Positions 52,822-63,625 are shown, counted from the first letter of the stretch. The stretch: DNA of 64,000 nucleotides from Crocinitomicaceae bacterium (GCA_028689775.1 JAQVCM010000016.1:18461-82460); one strand, 5' to 3'. Notes: a model not told the origin generated them from the sequence alone. Program-made: numbers and translations.

Positions 52822-55800
52822 TTAGTTTTTCACTACTCGGAATGTTTTGTCAGCATTGTCATTGAAAACACGAATCAAATAAACTCCTATTTCTACTTTG
52901 CTTAAGTTAAGCTCCGTTGTTGAAGAACCATTGATTGCGTTGTTTGCTTTCATGATGACACGTCCATTCATGTCTAATACTTCGTAGTTGAACACTTCTG
53001 TTGAACCAGTATTTGTAATGAAGACAACATCAGAACTTGGGTTTGGATACATGCTGAACGCTTCAAAAGCAACATCGTCCACTCCTAAGTAATCACATCC
53101 TCCTTGAACCGTTACCACTACTTTCGCAGTATCTGCAGGACAAACTCCGTTCGACACGATGTATCTGAAATTATATTGTCCTGGGATGTTACTTGCAATT
53201 GCATTTCCATTCGGTACAACAGTCGCATTTGGATTAGTCCAAACACCACCTAAATTTGCACTACCTGTCAAACCTTGAATCAAACTAAATGGTTGATTTC
53301 TACATACAACAACGGTACCGTCACCTCCTGCTGAAGAAGGTTCTACTACTGCTATCGTTGCAATCGTTGTATCAGGAGCACATCCTTTTGTGATGTAATA
53401 GAATTGGTGAACACCAGCTGGAACACTTGCAACATTGAACATTCCTGCAGTATCAACCGCATTTGGATTCAAGTTAAAATCCCATCTACCATCTGTAACA
53501 CCTGTTGTAATTACAGTATTCAAATCAACAGCGGCACCCGTTTGACAAGCAGTGAAAGACCCATCAATACCCGGTACAGTTACCACTTGTTTCAAAGCAA
53601 AATCATCAAAACTCATGTACCAATTGTTGCCGGTTTCAATTACTTTCACACCAAATGAATAAACTCCACTTGTTGTTGGAGTAAAACAATAGATTTCTGG
53701 TTGGTAAGCAAGTGTTGTTGGATCTCCAACTTCAACAAATTTAGCACCCAATAAGGTTGCTCCTGCGAAAGCTTGTGTAGTATTTACATAAATTCCTCCA
53801 TCCCAAGCACTATAAGAGTCACCTCCCCAGTTAAATGAGAATTCGTACGTTTCACCAGCAATTAAACTGAATTCAGGTGTCCACATGGTTGCATTACTAC
53901 TCCATCTGATTCTCAAGTAATTTGCACCTGAAAGTGGCCCTGAAGTTAAAGTTGAAGCTACCGCATTTGTTGAAGCCCAAACTCCTGGGTTTTCATCCAA
54001 CCAGCAAGGTGGGAATGATGTACCTAATGTTGTCAAGTTGTCAAAGTTTTCTGTCCAAGGAAGTGCAGAAATTGGAGCACACAAGGTATTGATGGAAACC
54101 AATGTCCAAGTACCTGCTGTTGTTCCAGCTCCACAGTTTGCAGAAACATAAATGTCATAATATGTCACTGGATTTAGTGGAGTAATCAAGTAGTTGTTCA
54201 CTAAAGAAGTTCCACTTCCGATTTCAGCACCAATACCTGGCGTAAATCCTGGCACGCCCCATTCAATGTTCCATTCAGTTTCTGAACCACCTGCTGTCCA
54301 TGAAATGTTTGCATCGAAAGCAGTAACTGTCGAAGCAACAACAGCAGAAGGTGCTGGAGCATTTCCAATCGTTACGTTGTAGGTTCCACTCTCATTATTT
54401 AATGCATCTTTTAGTCGAACTGTGTGTACTCCCGGAGTCATTCCTGTTTGAGGACCAAAAGCACCACCATCAATTGAGAATGTAAATGGAGCACTACCGC
54501 ACTCTATGGAAGAAACGATTACCGCTCCGTCATTTCCATTGTTACATGATACGGCAATTGGTGTTAATGTAACGTTCACATTTCCTAAATTAACCGTAAC
54601 CAATTGTCTAGGAGAACTATAACATCCATTGTTATAACTTGTCGCATAAAAATTGTAAGCTCCTGGTATCGCTGAGTTTGGTAAAACAGTCGTACCAACC
54701 GTTTGTAAAGGAGATCCTGTACCAACCATTGTTCCACCTGTCAAAGCACTATACCACTGTAAAGTTCCTGCTGTACCAGTTGTGTAGTAAAAAGTACCGT
54801 TGAATGTTCGTCCAATATTTGTTCCTCCAAATAGACTACACAATCCAGTACCTGTAACAATTGTCATATCAGCATTGGAATAGGTTGTAGCTAAAGTTGT
54901 ATATGAGGAAGCGTAATTCACATAAATACCATAAGTAGCTCCTGCTGGAATTGTAAGGTTATCAATATCAATGTTCACTGGAGTTTGAGCTGCCCCTGTT
55001 CCTGAATAGTTACCTAATAAAGTCCAAGCACCAGGAACGGTTTCATTACCTGCATAAGAACCAACTCTATAATATACTGCAACTGGATTTGTACCAGAAA
55101 GTGTTGAAACTACATCAATTGTAGTTAAAGTAACTGGTAAAGTACCAGCAGTAACATTTACCATTGCACCACCACCACAACTATTTCCTCCAGTTAAGAG
55201 TGTTGTTAAAGATCCTGAATTAAATGCTGTACTTGCAGTAATTTCAGCAGATGTAGTACCCATGCAATAATTGTAATTTGCTTGCGGTACCAATGGGATG
55301 GTAGGAATCACCGTTCCAACTGTAACTGGAATACCAACTGTATTAGACCAACATTGTGTAGCTGTTTCGTATGCTGAAACATAATAAGTTCCAGTAGCAG
55401 TTGCATTGTATGGAGTAGTTGCATTTAAAGCATTACTAACACCACCCATTGTTGTTCCTTGCCAGTAATATACCAAACCAGAAGCTGGTGCTGGCATCGT
55501 AAGAACGGTTCCTGCTGGTGCACAAGACGGATTGACGTCTGCTAAAGGCACAGGAGGTAAAGCTGCTGTTGGAAAATTACTAACCACAACAGATGTTGCT
55601 GGAGCCCAATAATTAATAACAGGATCATTCGCTCTGATGTAATAGGTTCCATTTGCTGTCACAGTTCTTGGTCCCGCATAAGCCGTAGCCGTGCTCGTTC
55701 CTGCTGCTGTAGTTTGCCAATACCATTGAATTCCCGCTCCAGGTGTCCCTGTAGCAGTAATGGTTGTTCCAGCGGCACACGTTGGTGTACCAGCAGCCTG

Positions 55801-57162
55801 AGTAATTACTGGTGAGTTGAATATTTGTGCAATTCCTAAAGTAAAATCAATTGTTGTACCATAAGTAACTGACCCACAAGGTGGCGGTACAGCACTAGAA
55901 CCATACTGAGATCTCACACGCATGCGGTAATTTCCTGCTAAAACTGTTGCAGGAACAGTGAAAGATCCTGTTTTAGTTGCATTTGCATCTGCTAAAAAGA
56001 ATACTTCCTCTCCTGGATCGGTAAAATCTAAATCATTGTTCCAGTCAACCCATATTTTAAGTCCATTTCCACCACCCACATAACTATGAGAAAAACTAAT
56101 CTGTTGTGTTGGGAAAGAGGAAAAAGTTTGAGTTAATTGACTTGAATACGCTCCTAATGGATTTGATGAAGCCGTGTATGTAACATTTGATAAAGCTCCA
56201 GTCGTTGAGAATGCAGATGTGTAATCACCCATTGAAGTTACAGCAACTTGGCAATAACCTGTAAAGAAGCTAAATGGTCCAGCCCAATTACTTTTATCGG
56301 TAACACTACAAACTGATCTTACATAAAATTGATAGTTTGAATTTGCTGTTAAGCTGTTAAGAGTTGTAGGATTTGAAGTTACCGAAACAGTTGGAACACC
56401 TGTTGGGCTAAAACCTGTTAATCCGTACTCGATATCCCAATTCGTTGCACTACCATTTTCTGTCCAAGCAATAGTTGCTGAAGTTAAAGTAGAACCTGTT
56501 GTAACCCCCAAAGATGGATACGGACAAGTTAATACGGTAAGATTCACATTGTCGATTGCTCCAGGAGTTTGGTTGTAAACACTACCATCACTTCTCCACT
56601 CAAAAACAAGTCGTTTTGTAGTTCCTGAGTATGTAGCAGCCGCTAAAGCAAAATTTGGACTAACCCATCCTGTTTGCAGGTTCAGATTTCCTCCAAGTTG
56701 AACAGCTCCTGGAACGTTTGCTGTGCTAATTTGAGTTCCAGCAGTAATTGTTGCAGTAGTCGGTACAATCCAAACACGGATATAATCACAGCAAGACTCT
56801 GCATTTCCTTTCCAATCAAATTGTAAATTGAAAGGATTCGTACTTGTAGGAAACGTTATGTCTCTATATGCTTGTACTACGGAAGTTGCACCTGAATAAT
56901 TATTAGAGACTCCATTATTGTCTGAAATATAAAGACTGTTTGCAGGATTTCCAGTTGCAGCTCCAACATACCATTTGTTGACCTGCGTTCCGTTTACTAA
57001 AGTCCAATCATTCGTACTAAAATTATCTACATAAGGTAAAACAGCAGGTGCTTGCGCTACTGAAAATAAGCTTAGTAAGAGAATGGGAATGCTCAAAAGC
57101 ATTTTTTTGATGTAGTCGATGCCTTTTCTGGGTATCTCATACGAGTTGTAGTTTTTTTCCAT
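52822..57162 (-). CDS. large T9SS-secreted multidomain protein
   Basis: 1446 residues from the ATG at 57162, chosen because the paralogue at 61511 also starts MEKNYN (an ATG at 57171 is in frame). Signal peptide near residues 20-38. Domains in order: a jelly-roll-like region (residues about 45-210), an FN3-type unit (SATIAWTENGSATNWDIEYG), a GEVES-type unit (KIWVDWNNDLDFTDPGEEVFF), Ig-like repeats, a MAM-like block around 1080-1200, and another Ig-like block. The end is a type A sorting tail (FSMYPNPSSDVVFI ... VLDMNGRVIMKANN ... GVYLIRVF). The tail directs export through the type IX secretion system and surface attachment. Likely adhesin or matrix protein. Confidence 0.9.
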   Translation of the reverse strand: MEKNYNSYEIPRKGIDYIKKMLLSIPILLLSLFSVAQAPAVLPYVDNFSTNDWTLVNGTQVNKWYVGAATGNPANSLYISDNNGVSNNYSGATSVVQAYRDITFPTSTNPFNLQFDWKGNAESCCDYIRVWIVPTTATITAGTQISTANVPGAVQLGGNLNLQTGWVSPNFALAAATYSGTTKRLVFEWRSDGSVYNQTPGAIDNVNLTVLTCPYPSLGVTTGSTLTSATIAWTENGSATNWDIEYGLTGFSPTGVPTVSVTSNPTTLNSLTANSNYQFYVRSVCSVTDKSNWAGPFSFFTGYCQVAVTSMGDYTSAFSTTGALSNVTYTASSNPLGAYSSQLTQTFSSFPTQQISFSHSYVGGGNGLKIWVDWNNDLDFTDPGEEVFFLADANATKTGSFTVPATVLAGNYRMRVRSQYGSSAVPPPCGSVTYGTTIDFTLGIAQIFNSPVITQAAGTPTCAAGTTITATGTPGAGIQWYWQTTAAGTSTATAYAGPRTVTANGTYYIRANDPVINYWAPATSVVVSNFPTAALPPVPLADVNPSCAPAGTVLTMPAPASGLVYYWQGTTMGGVSNALNATTPYNATATGTYYVSAYETATQCWSNTVGIPVTVGTVIPTIPLVPQANYNYCMGTTSAEITASTAFNSGSLTTLLTGGNSCGGGAMVNVTAGTLPVTLTTIDVVSTLSGTNPVAVYYRVGSYAGNETVPGAWTLLGNYSGTGAAQTPVNIDIDNLTIPAGATYGIYVNYASSYTTLATTYSNADMTIVTGTGLCSLFGGTNIGRTFNGTFYYTTGTAGTLQWYSALTGGTMVGTGSPLQTVGTTVLPNSAIPGAYNFYATSYNNGCYSSPRQLVTVNLGNVNVTLTPIAVSCNNGNDGAVIVSSIECGSAPFTFSIDGGAFGPQTGMTPGVHTVRLKDALNNESGTYNVTIGNAPAPSAVVASTVTAFDANISWTAGGSETEWNIEWGVPGFTPGIGAEIGSGTSLVNNYLITPLNPVTYYDIYVSANCGAGTTAGTWTLVSINTLCAPISALPWTENFDNLTTLGTSFPPCWLDENPGVWASTNAVASTLTSGPLSGANYLRIRWSSNATMWTPEFSLIAGETYEFSFNWGGDSYSAWDGGIYVNTTQAFAGATLLGAKFVEVGDPTTLAYQPEIYCFTPTTSGVYSFGVKVIETGNNWYMSFDDFALKQVVTVPGIDGSFTACQTGAAVDLNTVITTGVTDGRWDFNLNPNAVDTAGMFNVASVPAGVHQFYYITKGCAPDTTIATIAVVEPSSAGGDGTVVVCRNQPFSLIQGLTGSANLGGVWTNPNATVVPNGNAIASNIPGQYNFRYIVSNGVCPADTAKVVVTVQGGCDYLGVDDVAFEAFSMYPNPSSDVVFITNTGSTEVFNYEVLDMNGRVIMKANNAINGSSTTELNLSKVEIGVYLIRVFNDNADKTFRVVKN

Positions 57163-57350
57163 TTGATTCATGTTTTATGTGTTAGTTAGAGTAAAAGTAG
57201 TCTATTAACTAATCACTCAAATAAAACGTACAAATCAATGAACGTATACTAAAAATCATTGACTATTAGAATGCTTTCATCGAATATTTTTCTTAAACCT
57301 TTTAATAAATTGAAAGGTTTGTTGAAACAATTAAGAAAAATGACAAAATA

Positions 57351-57384
57351 AAAAAGGGTCACTATTGCTAGTGACCCCTTTTTA
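57351..57384 (-). terminator. terminator of the second T9SS gene (shared family)
   Basis: GGGTCACTA and TAGTGACCC form a perfect 9-base stem with a TTGC loop, followed on the minus strand by a run rich in T. Same core as the hairpins at 52771, 61460 and 63822. Confidence 0.85.
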
Positions 57385-57403
57385 TTGTTATACATATTCC
57401 GTT

Positions 57404-60397
57404 TTAATTTTTCACAACTCGGAATGTTTTTTCTGCTTTGTCATTGAAAACACGAATCAAATAAACTCCTATTTCTACTTGTGTTAAATTAAGTTCAGTA
57501 GTTGTAGAACCGTTGATTGCGTTATTCGCTTTCAAGATAACTCTTCCATTCATGTCTAATACTTCATAGTTAAACACTTCTGTTGAACCTGTATTTGTAA
57601 TGAATACCATGTCAGAACTTGGATTTGGATACATGTTGAATGCTTCAAAAACAACATCTTCCAATCCTAGGTAGTCACATCCTTGAACGTTTACAACCAC
57701 ATTTGCTGTATCAGCTGGACAAACGCCATTTGTTACAATGTATTGGTAGTTGTACTGTCCAGGGAGATTACTTGAAGTAGCGTTTCCATTTGCAACAACT
57801 TGTGCATTTGGATTTGTCCAAATACCACCAAAATCAACCATCCCGTTTAAACCTTGTAACAAGTTAAAAGGTTGGTTTCTACAAACCGCTAATGAACCAT
57901 CGCTACCTGCAGAAGAAGGCTCAATGATTGTTACTGTTGCGATTGTTGTATCCGGTGCACAACCAGCTGTGATAAAGAAGAAATCATGAACTCCAGGAGG
58001 AACACTAGCAGCGTTAAACAAGCCAGTAGTATCTACCGCATTTGGATTTAATCCAAAATTCCAAGAACCATCCAGATTTGATGCTGTAATAATCGTGTTC
58101 AAATCAACAGCAGCACCAGTTTGACAAGCAGTGAAAGAACCGTCAATTCCAGGAACTGTAACAACTTGTTTCAGTTTGAAATCATCAAAACTCATGTACC
58201 AGTTATATCCTGTTTCAATTACTTTTATTCCAAATGAATAAACTCCACTTGTTGTTGGCGTGAAACAATAGATTTCAGGTCGGTAAGCAAGCGTTGTTGG
58301 ATCTCCAACTTCAACAAATTTAGCACCCAACAAAGTTGCTCCTGCGAAAGCTTGTGAAGTATTTACATAAATACCACCATCCCAGTCGCTATAAGAGTCA
58401 CCTCCCCAGTTGAATGAGAATTCGTATGTTTCACCAGCAACTAAATCAAACTCTGGAGTCCACATCGTTGCATTTGAACCATATCTGATTCTCAAGTAAT
58501 TTGGACCTGAAAGTGGACCTGAAGTCAAGGTAGAAGCCATTGCATTCGTTGTTCCCCAAACACCTGGATTTTCATCTACCCAGCAAGGAGGGTAAAAATT
58601 ATTTCCTACTGTTGTCAAGTTATCAAAGTTTTCTGTCCAAGGAAGTGCCGTAATTGGAGCACAGTTTGTTATCAAAATATGAGGACCTGACCAAAAACTA
58701 GAATCTGTTGCAGAACATCTCGCTCTTACGTAAAAATGGTAAGTTGAAGATGGCTGAAGGTTTGTAAAAGAATATGGGTTTGTATTTACAGCAAGAGATG
58801 GCGCTGTAGTTGGAGTAAATGCTCCAATCCCATACTGAATTTCCCAATCTGTTGCAGTTCCATTTTCTGTCCAAGCTAAAGTAGCTGTTGTTGCAGTTAT
58901 ATTTGATGAAGTGATTGCTGATGGAGGTAAACAAGATGGAGCGACATCGATGTTAATCATATAGTCTTCAGTCTCACCATAATACTGACTATCACATGGG
59001 CCAAAAGTTGTGTAACTTTCTACCGCTCTTACACGCATACGTGTAGTTCCTAACATCGCTGTAAGCGGAATACCTACAACCCCAGTATACGTTGATGCAC
59101 TCGCAACTGTAGAAGCAGATTGAGTTGCTAACTCAGTTGCTTCAAAAGTTCCATTTTGATTGTAATCAATCCAAACTTTTACTCCAGCTGAATAATTCGT
59201 GATACCTACAGATATATTAAATGATGTGCCGCGAGCTGCAGACATTTGCATCGTTGGTGAATAATCACTGTAAGAAGGTCCAGTAAGTGATGTACAGCCT
59301 GAATTTAGATTACTAATATTGGTGATAGCAGATGATGTTGAAACGCTTCCAATTGTTGCACCATTTGAACAACCATAGGTCGTTACTGGTAGGCAATAAT
59401 TAAATCCAGTTCCAGTTGTAAATGAGTTTACAGTACAACCTGTTGCAATACCAATTGAATTGATCGGTACTACTTTCCAGTAATAAGTAGAATTTGTATT
59501 TAATGGTGCAACAGGCGTATATGAGGTACCTGGTTGATTTCCAATAAGCGGAGGGGTTGGTGTAGTTCCAAAATACACATCATAAGATTGCGCTCCACCA
59601 GGGCCTTCCATCCATGTTAAGACTGGATTTCTAACCACTCCTGTCGCTGCATTTGCTGGAACAAAAGAAATAGCACAACCAGGTGCAACAGTAGAAGCAA
59701 AAACAACTTGCAATTGTGCTAAATTTCCATTTCTACTTGAAGCAGATGGTGGTGACGCTGGGTCTGGGTTGTTACTATCGGAATAATAGTAAATACCTGT
59801 ATTTGAACCACTCGTAAAGGATCTAAACGCAGCCGTACAACTATAACTAGGTGTATTTTCATCAACAGCAACGACAAAGTTACTGGTACCATCATAAACA
59901 AATGGAGTTGTAAAGTTCAAATCGAACCAGTTTCCAGCTACTGGAGTGATTACTCCATTAAAAACTTCAGTTAAACCAGCAACAGGAATCCAATCTGTAT
60001 TAGAAACGAAATCTGTTTTTGGTGTGTGACCTACCAAAACTCTCCAGCTTTCCCAAGTTGTAAGTGGTGTTCCACCGTTGTCATAATAAAATCTAATTTT
60101 ATTGATAGTTCCAGCTTGTCCAATTTGAGCGGCAGTATAAATTTGCTGGCTATAATTATAACCATAACAAGAATAAATAGGGAAATACGTATTTGTTGCC
60201 GTTCCTGTACCAATCGTAACTGTTTGCGAAAAACTGAAAGTTCCTGTCATGAACAAGAAAAAAGCAATTAAACTAAAAAATCTCGATTTTCTTCTTGTGA
60301 AGTTTGTTTGTGTGGGCTCCTTCCCCACCTCTTTTTCTTTCGAATTATTGAGATACGTTTTTGAAAACGAACTCAATGAGTTGTAGTATTTGATCAT
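57404..60397 (-). CDS. T9SS-secreted multidomain protein, paralogue
   Basis: 997 residues. Basic, unusually long N-terminal lead (about 40 residues) before the signal peptide core (FFSLIAFFLFMTGTFSFSQ). Then a beta-sandwich block, an FN3-like unit (NAATGVVRNPVLTWMEGP), a GEVES unit (KVWIDYNQNGTFEATELATQ), another FN3 unit, and a MAM-like block that is almost the same as in the 52822 gene (WTENFDNLTTVGNNFYPPCW). It ends in an Ig-like block and the type A sorting tail ending FRVVKN. Last about 430 residues are shared with the 52822 gene, so the two came from one duplication. Confidence 0.9.
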   Translation of the reverse strand: MIKYYNSLSSFSKTYLNNSKEKEVGKEPTQTNFTRRKSRFFSLIAFFLFMTGTFSFSQTVTIGTGTATNTYFPIYSCYGYNYSQQIYTAAQIGQAGTINKIRFYYDNGGTPLTTWESWRVLVGHTPKTDFVSNTDWIPVAGLTEVFNGVITPVAGNWFDLNFTTPFVYDGTSNFVVAVDENTPSYSCTAAFRSFTSGSNTGIYYYSDSNNPDPASPPSASSRNGNLAQLQVVFASTVAPGCAISFVPANAATGVVRNPVLTWMEGPGGAQSYDVYFGTTPTPPLIGNQPGTSYTPVAPLNTNSTYYWKVVPINSIGIATGCTVNSFTTGTGFNYCLPVTTYGCSNGATIGSVSTSSAITNISNLNSGCTSLTGPSYSDYSPTMQMSAARGTSFNISVGITNYSAGVKVWIDYNQNGTFEATELATQSASTVASASTYTGVVGIPLTAMLGTTRMRVRAVESYTTFGPCDSQYYGETEDYMINIDVAPSCLPPSAITSSNITATTATLAWTENGTATDWEIQYGIGAFTPTTAPSLAVNTNPYSFTNLQPSSTYHFYVRARCSATDSSFWSGPHILITNCAPITALPWTENFDNLTTVGNNFYPPCWVDENPGVWGTTNAMASTLTSGPLSGPNYLRIRYGSNATMWTPEFDLVAGETYEFSFNWGGDSYSDWDGGIYVNTSQAFAGATLLGAKFVEVGDPTTLAYRPEIYCFTPTTSGVYSFGIKVIETGYNWYMSFDDFKLKQVVTVPGIDGSFTACQTGAAVDLNTIITASNLDGSWNFGLNPNAVDTTGLFNAASVPPGVHDFFFITAGCAPDTTIATVTIIEPSSAGSDGSLAVCRNQPFNLLQGLNGMVDFGGIWTNPNAQVVANGNATSSNLPGQYNYQYIVTNGVCPADTANVVVNVQGCDYLGLEDVVFEAFNMYPNPSSDMVFITNTGSTEVFNYEVLDMNGRVILKANNAINGSTTTELNLTQVEIGVYLIRVFNDKAEKTFRVVKN

Positions 60398-61040
60398 AAT
60401 GCATTTTTTGGTTAATTAATTATCGGTTAAATATAGTCATTTATTATTTACCCAAATCATTATCACTCTTTTTTTTTATTTAAAAATTTCAAGGATCAAT
60501 CAGTTGTACTTCTTAAAGTTTGCACATTGCATGTTCTAATTAAAACTTGAATGTATTTTACTCATAGTCAACATCGTGGGTTTATTCTTTGTTGTATCAA
60601 CCGACTAGAAGTGTAATTTTCTCTGATTGAGTTGTCGTAACGCTATTAATTAAATGACAAACAATTGCATTAAAATAACTTCTGAAATTAAGCAGAAGAT
60701 ACTTTCAAACAAATTGAACTATCCATTAACTTTCTGAAGATAAATGAAGAGCAGTGTAAATCCACTGAGGTTTCTTAAGGTTCTGAAATTACAAATGAGA
60801 AATACTTTTCTTGCGAAGAGTCAACCTAAAAAGCATCTCAAAATTTTAAAAGATTGAAGTTTTTAGATGATAAAATTGGTGTTAGATTTAAAAGAGTCAT
60901 TCTATTATTTTACATTATTTCGTTTTCTGAAAGTACACGGAGAGAAATTATTTAAAAAAAACGATTTGTCAATTTTTAAAAACTCGGAAGCGTGAAAAAT
61001 AAAGCAGTAAAAATTGTGATAAACCATTCAATTGGAATGC

Positions 61041-61090
61041 GGCTTTAGCCCATTCAAATGAATAAATGGAAGAACAAACTGGCTTTAGCC
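61041..61090. repeat. REP-like pair of GGCTTTAGCC palindromes
   Basis: GGCTTTAGCC at 61041-61050 and again at 61081-61090, exactly 40 bases apart. Each is a short imperfect palindrome (GGCT-tt-AGCC). Such elements are common between genes in Flavobacteriia (recalled). Confidence 0.5.
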
Positions 61091-61108
61091 GAAACAACTA
61101 TCATATTA

Positions 61109-61260
61109 TCCTGAGTTCGATTATCCCATCGAATTTATATGGCTGATTATAAGATTATAATAAACTATTCAAAATCCTCTTTGTTCAGCTTTCCAATGAA
61201 TGACGAATTAGGATGCCATTCATTGAAATATAAATCTCAATTTTACAATCGAACTCAGGT
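61109..61260. mobile_element. MITE-like element, copy 2 (152 bp)
   Basis: Same element as 11312-11518, in reverse orientation. Ends read TCCTGAGTTCGATT and AATCGAACTCAGGT (first base mismatched). TATTA lies directly on both sides (61104-61108 and 61261-61265). The 55-base internal hairpin of copy 1 is absent, showing either an internal deletion here or an insertion there. Confidence 0.75.
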
Positions 61261-61459
61261 TATTAAAGTTGATAAATAGATTTTAGGTTAATTTCCATTT
61301 TTGAAAGTCCCAAATTTATGGTATTTAGTCCAGAAACAGAACGGCAGAATTAGTTCTCTTAACCGCTACAGTAAACAGGAGGAAAATTCAATGAATAAAC
61401 CTGATAATCTATTAATTCATACAAGTAAAATAGGATAACATCAGATTAGTTTACAAAAA

Positions 61460-61494
61460 AAAAGGATCACTATTGCTAGCGATCCTTCTTCTTA
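61460..61494 (-). terminator. terminator of the third T9SS gene (shared family)
   Basis: GGATCactattgctaGCGATCC-type hairpin with the conserved core TCACTATTGCTAGCGA, followed on the minus strand by an uninterrupted T-run. The hairpin at 63822-63860 is the same sequence. Confidence 0.85.
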
Positions 61495-61510
61495 AAAATT
61501 TAACTCCAAT

Positions 61511-63601
61511 TTAGTTTTTCACCACTCGGAATGTTTTTTCTGCTTTCTCGTTGAAAACTCGAATCAAGTAAACTCCTGTTTCTACTTTTCGTAAATCAAG
61601 TTCAGTAGTTGTAGAACCGTTGATTGCGTTATTCGCTTTCAAGATTACACGTCCATTCATGTCCAATACTTCATAGTTAAACACTTCTGTTGAACCTGAA
61701 TTGGTAATGAATACAACATCAGAACTTGGATTTGGATACATGTTGAATGCTTCGAAAGCAACATCTTCTAAACCTAAGTAGTCACAATTCCCTAAAACAT
61801 TTACAATCACTTTCGCTGTGTCAGCTGGACAAACGCCATTGTTAGCGATATATCTATAATTGTACTGTCCTGGGATGTTGTTTGCAATTGCATTTCCTCC
61901 TGCAAGAACAGCCGCATTTGGATCTGTCCAAACACCTCCGAAATCTGCAGAACCTGCTAAACCTGACAATAAATTGAACGGTTGGTTTCTACAAACTGCT
62001 AATGCTCCGTCTTCACCTGCTGATGAAGGTCTTACCACAGTAATGGTTGCCAATGTCGTATCTGAAGTACATCCAGTTGTAACAATGTAACTAAACGTTG
62101 AAGTTCCGTATGGTAATGCTACTAAATTAGCTGTGGAATCAGTTACCGCATTTGGATTCACATCAAAGCTCCAAACACCGTTTGTCTCACCTTGCGTAAT
62201 CACAGAGTTCAAATTTAAAGTGGAATCTAAAGAACAAACTGTTTGAGAACCTGCAACTCCAGGTGTTGGATTACAAATATCAAAACAAACATCGTCAATG
62301 AAAATGTAGTAACCATCTAATCCTCCTGATGGCACGTGGAACGCAATGTAAACTGGGCCAGAGAATGCACTTAAATCAAGAACCGTATCTTTATAAGCAA
62401 CATTGGAGTATTGACCCAATGCCATGATTGTGTCTGTAAAATCAGCTTGGGCAGTACCTGTTGTAGATAGCAAAACTTGGAAATCATTTGGTTCGTACTC
62501 ACTCATTACTCGATAAGAGAATTTCATGATTTCATTTCCTGTCAAGAGTAGGTTTGGCGTGATTAAATAATCATTGTTATTACCACTGTTATAATCTGTG
62601 TACAAACCAGCAGCGTTTAAGCCTGTATTTGCAATACCTGTACCTGTCCAAAGTCCCCAAACATCTTCATCGTTATTCCCATTAATCACTCTCCAGCAGT
62701 TAATAGTTGGTGAATTGTCTTCAAAACCTTCACAGAAACCTGTCACTGAAAGTGCATCACACAATGTGATCAGTTCCAATGGACCAGTCCAAGTACTACT
62801 ATCTGTCAAACTACAAACTGATCTTACATAAAAATCATACTCTGTATTTGACAATAAATTGGTAATTGGAGTTGGGTTAGCAGATACAGAAAGTGTAGGA
62901 ACTCCTGTTGGAGTAAATCCAGCCACACCGTATTCAATATCCCAATCTGTCGCGGTACCTTGTTCTGTCCAGCCAAGATTTACGGATGTTTGAGTCACAC
63001 CAGTTGCAACTAAAGCACTAGGTGCTAAACAAGTAGGTGGAGTAGTTAAAATTAATGTATAATCGACAGCGGTACCCCAGGTAATTGCCGAGCAAGGACT
63101 TGTAGGAATTGAGTTGTATTGAGACCTTACACGCATTCTATAAGTTCCAGCAGGTGCCGTTAGAGGAACTGTAATTGAACCTGTCATAAGTGCACCAGAT
63201 GCAGTTTGAGTAAAGATTTGTTCTCCTGCGTCAACAAAATCAAAGTCATTGTTCCAGTCTACCCAAATTGCAAGACCTTGACTTCCTCCCACATACGTAT
63301 GAGAAAAACTAACGACCTGAGTAGGAAAAGAAGTTAATATTTTTACCGTCTGATCAGTATATCCACCTGGAGCATTACCAGTTGCAGTATAGGAAATGTT
63401 GGTTACAGCGCCCGTAGTCGTGAATGCTGACGTGTGGTCATATGTCGACGACGAACTCGGAATACAATAAGTCTGAGCATTGATAGTCAATCCGAATGTT
63501 AAGAAAATAATCATCGTACCTAATAATTTATACGATAGTTTAAAGTGATTTTTCACACTCCTAGATTTTGAAGATTTACGTAAATTGTAGTTTTTTTCCA
63601 T
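61511..63601 (-). CDS. T9SS-secreted GEVES/FN3 protein
   Basis: 696 residues. Signal peptide LGTMIIFLTFGLTINAQ after a basic lead. Domains: GEVES unit (AIWVDWNNDFDFVDAGEQIF, about 115-135), FN3 unit (SVNLGWTEQGTATDWDIEYG), a jelly-roll/cleaved-adhesin-type block (about 280-440; GFCEGFEDNSPTINCW, IAFHVPSGGLDGYYIFIDDVC), an Ig-like block, and a type A sorting tail. The start ATG at 63601 fits the promoter at 63626-63656. Likely a surface adhesin. Its 3' end is identical to the partial gene at 63876. Confidence 0.9.
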   Translation of the reverse strand: MEKNYNLRKSSKSRSVKNHFKLSYKLLGTMIIFLTFGLTINAQTYCIPSSSSTYDHTSAFTTTGAVTNISYTATGNAPGGYTDQTVKILTSFPTQVVSFSHTYVGGSQGLAIWVDWNNDFDFVDAGEQIFTQTASGALMTGSITVPLTAPAGTYRMRVRSQYNSIPTSPCSAITWGTAVDYTLILTTPPTCLAPSALVATGVTQTSVNLGWTEQGTATDWDIEYGVAGFTPTGVPTLSVSANPTPITNLLSNTEYDFYVRSVCSLTDSSTWTGPLELITLCDALSVTGFCEGFEDNSPTINCWRVINGNNDEDVWGLWTGTGIANTGLNAAGLYTDYNSGNNNDYLITPNLLLTGNEIMKFSYRVMSEYEPNDFQVLLSTTGTAQADFTDTIMALGQYSNVAYKDTVLDLSAFSGPVYIAFHVPSGGLDGYYIFIDDVCFDICNPTPGVAGSQTVCSLDSTLNLNSVITQGETNGVWSFDVNPNAVTDSTANLVALPYGTSTFSYIVTTGCTSDTTLATITVVRPSSAGEDGALAVCRNQPFNLLSGLAGSADFGGVWTDPNAAVLAGGNAIANNIPGQYNYRYIANNGVCPADTAKVIVNVLGNCDYLGLEDVAFEAFNMYPNPSSDVVFITNSGSTEVFNYEVLDMNGRVILKANNAINGSTTTELDLRKVETGVYLIRVFNEKAEKTFRVVKN

Positions 63602-63625
63602 TTTAGTCGTATTTTAGTTTAAACC

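Larger units (their letters stand above)
60398..61508. other. 1.1-kb intergenic region with repeats
   Basis: No gene was recognised. The right half holds two copies of GGCTTTAGCC (61041 and 61081), MITE copy 2 and the terminator of the 61511 gene. The left 600 bases are AT-rich with no visible structure; TATATTTA near 60443, with TTTG 17 bases upstream on the minus strand, is a possible promoter of the 57404 gene. Confidence 0.5.

Noticed and set aside
60398..61040. Looked for an RNA gene or hidden gene in the long gap
   Set aside because: No stable hairpin, no coding pattern, no tRNA or riboswitch-like motif seen.
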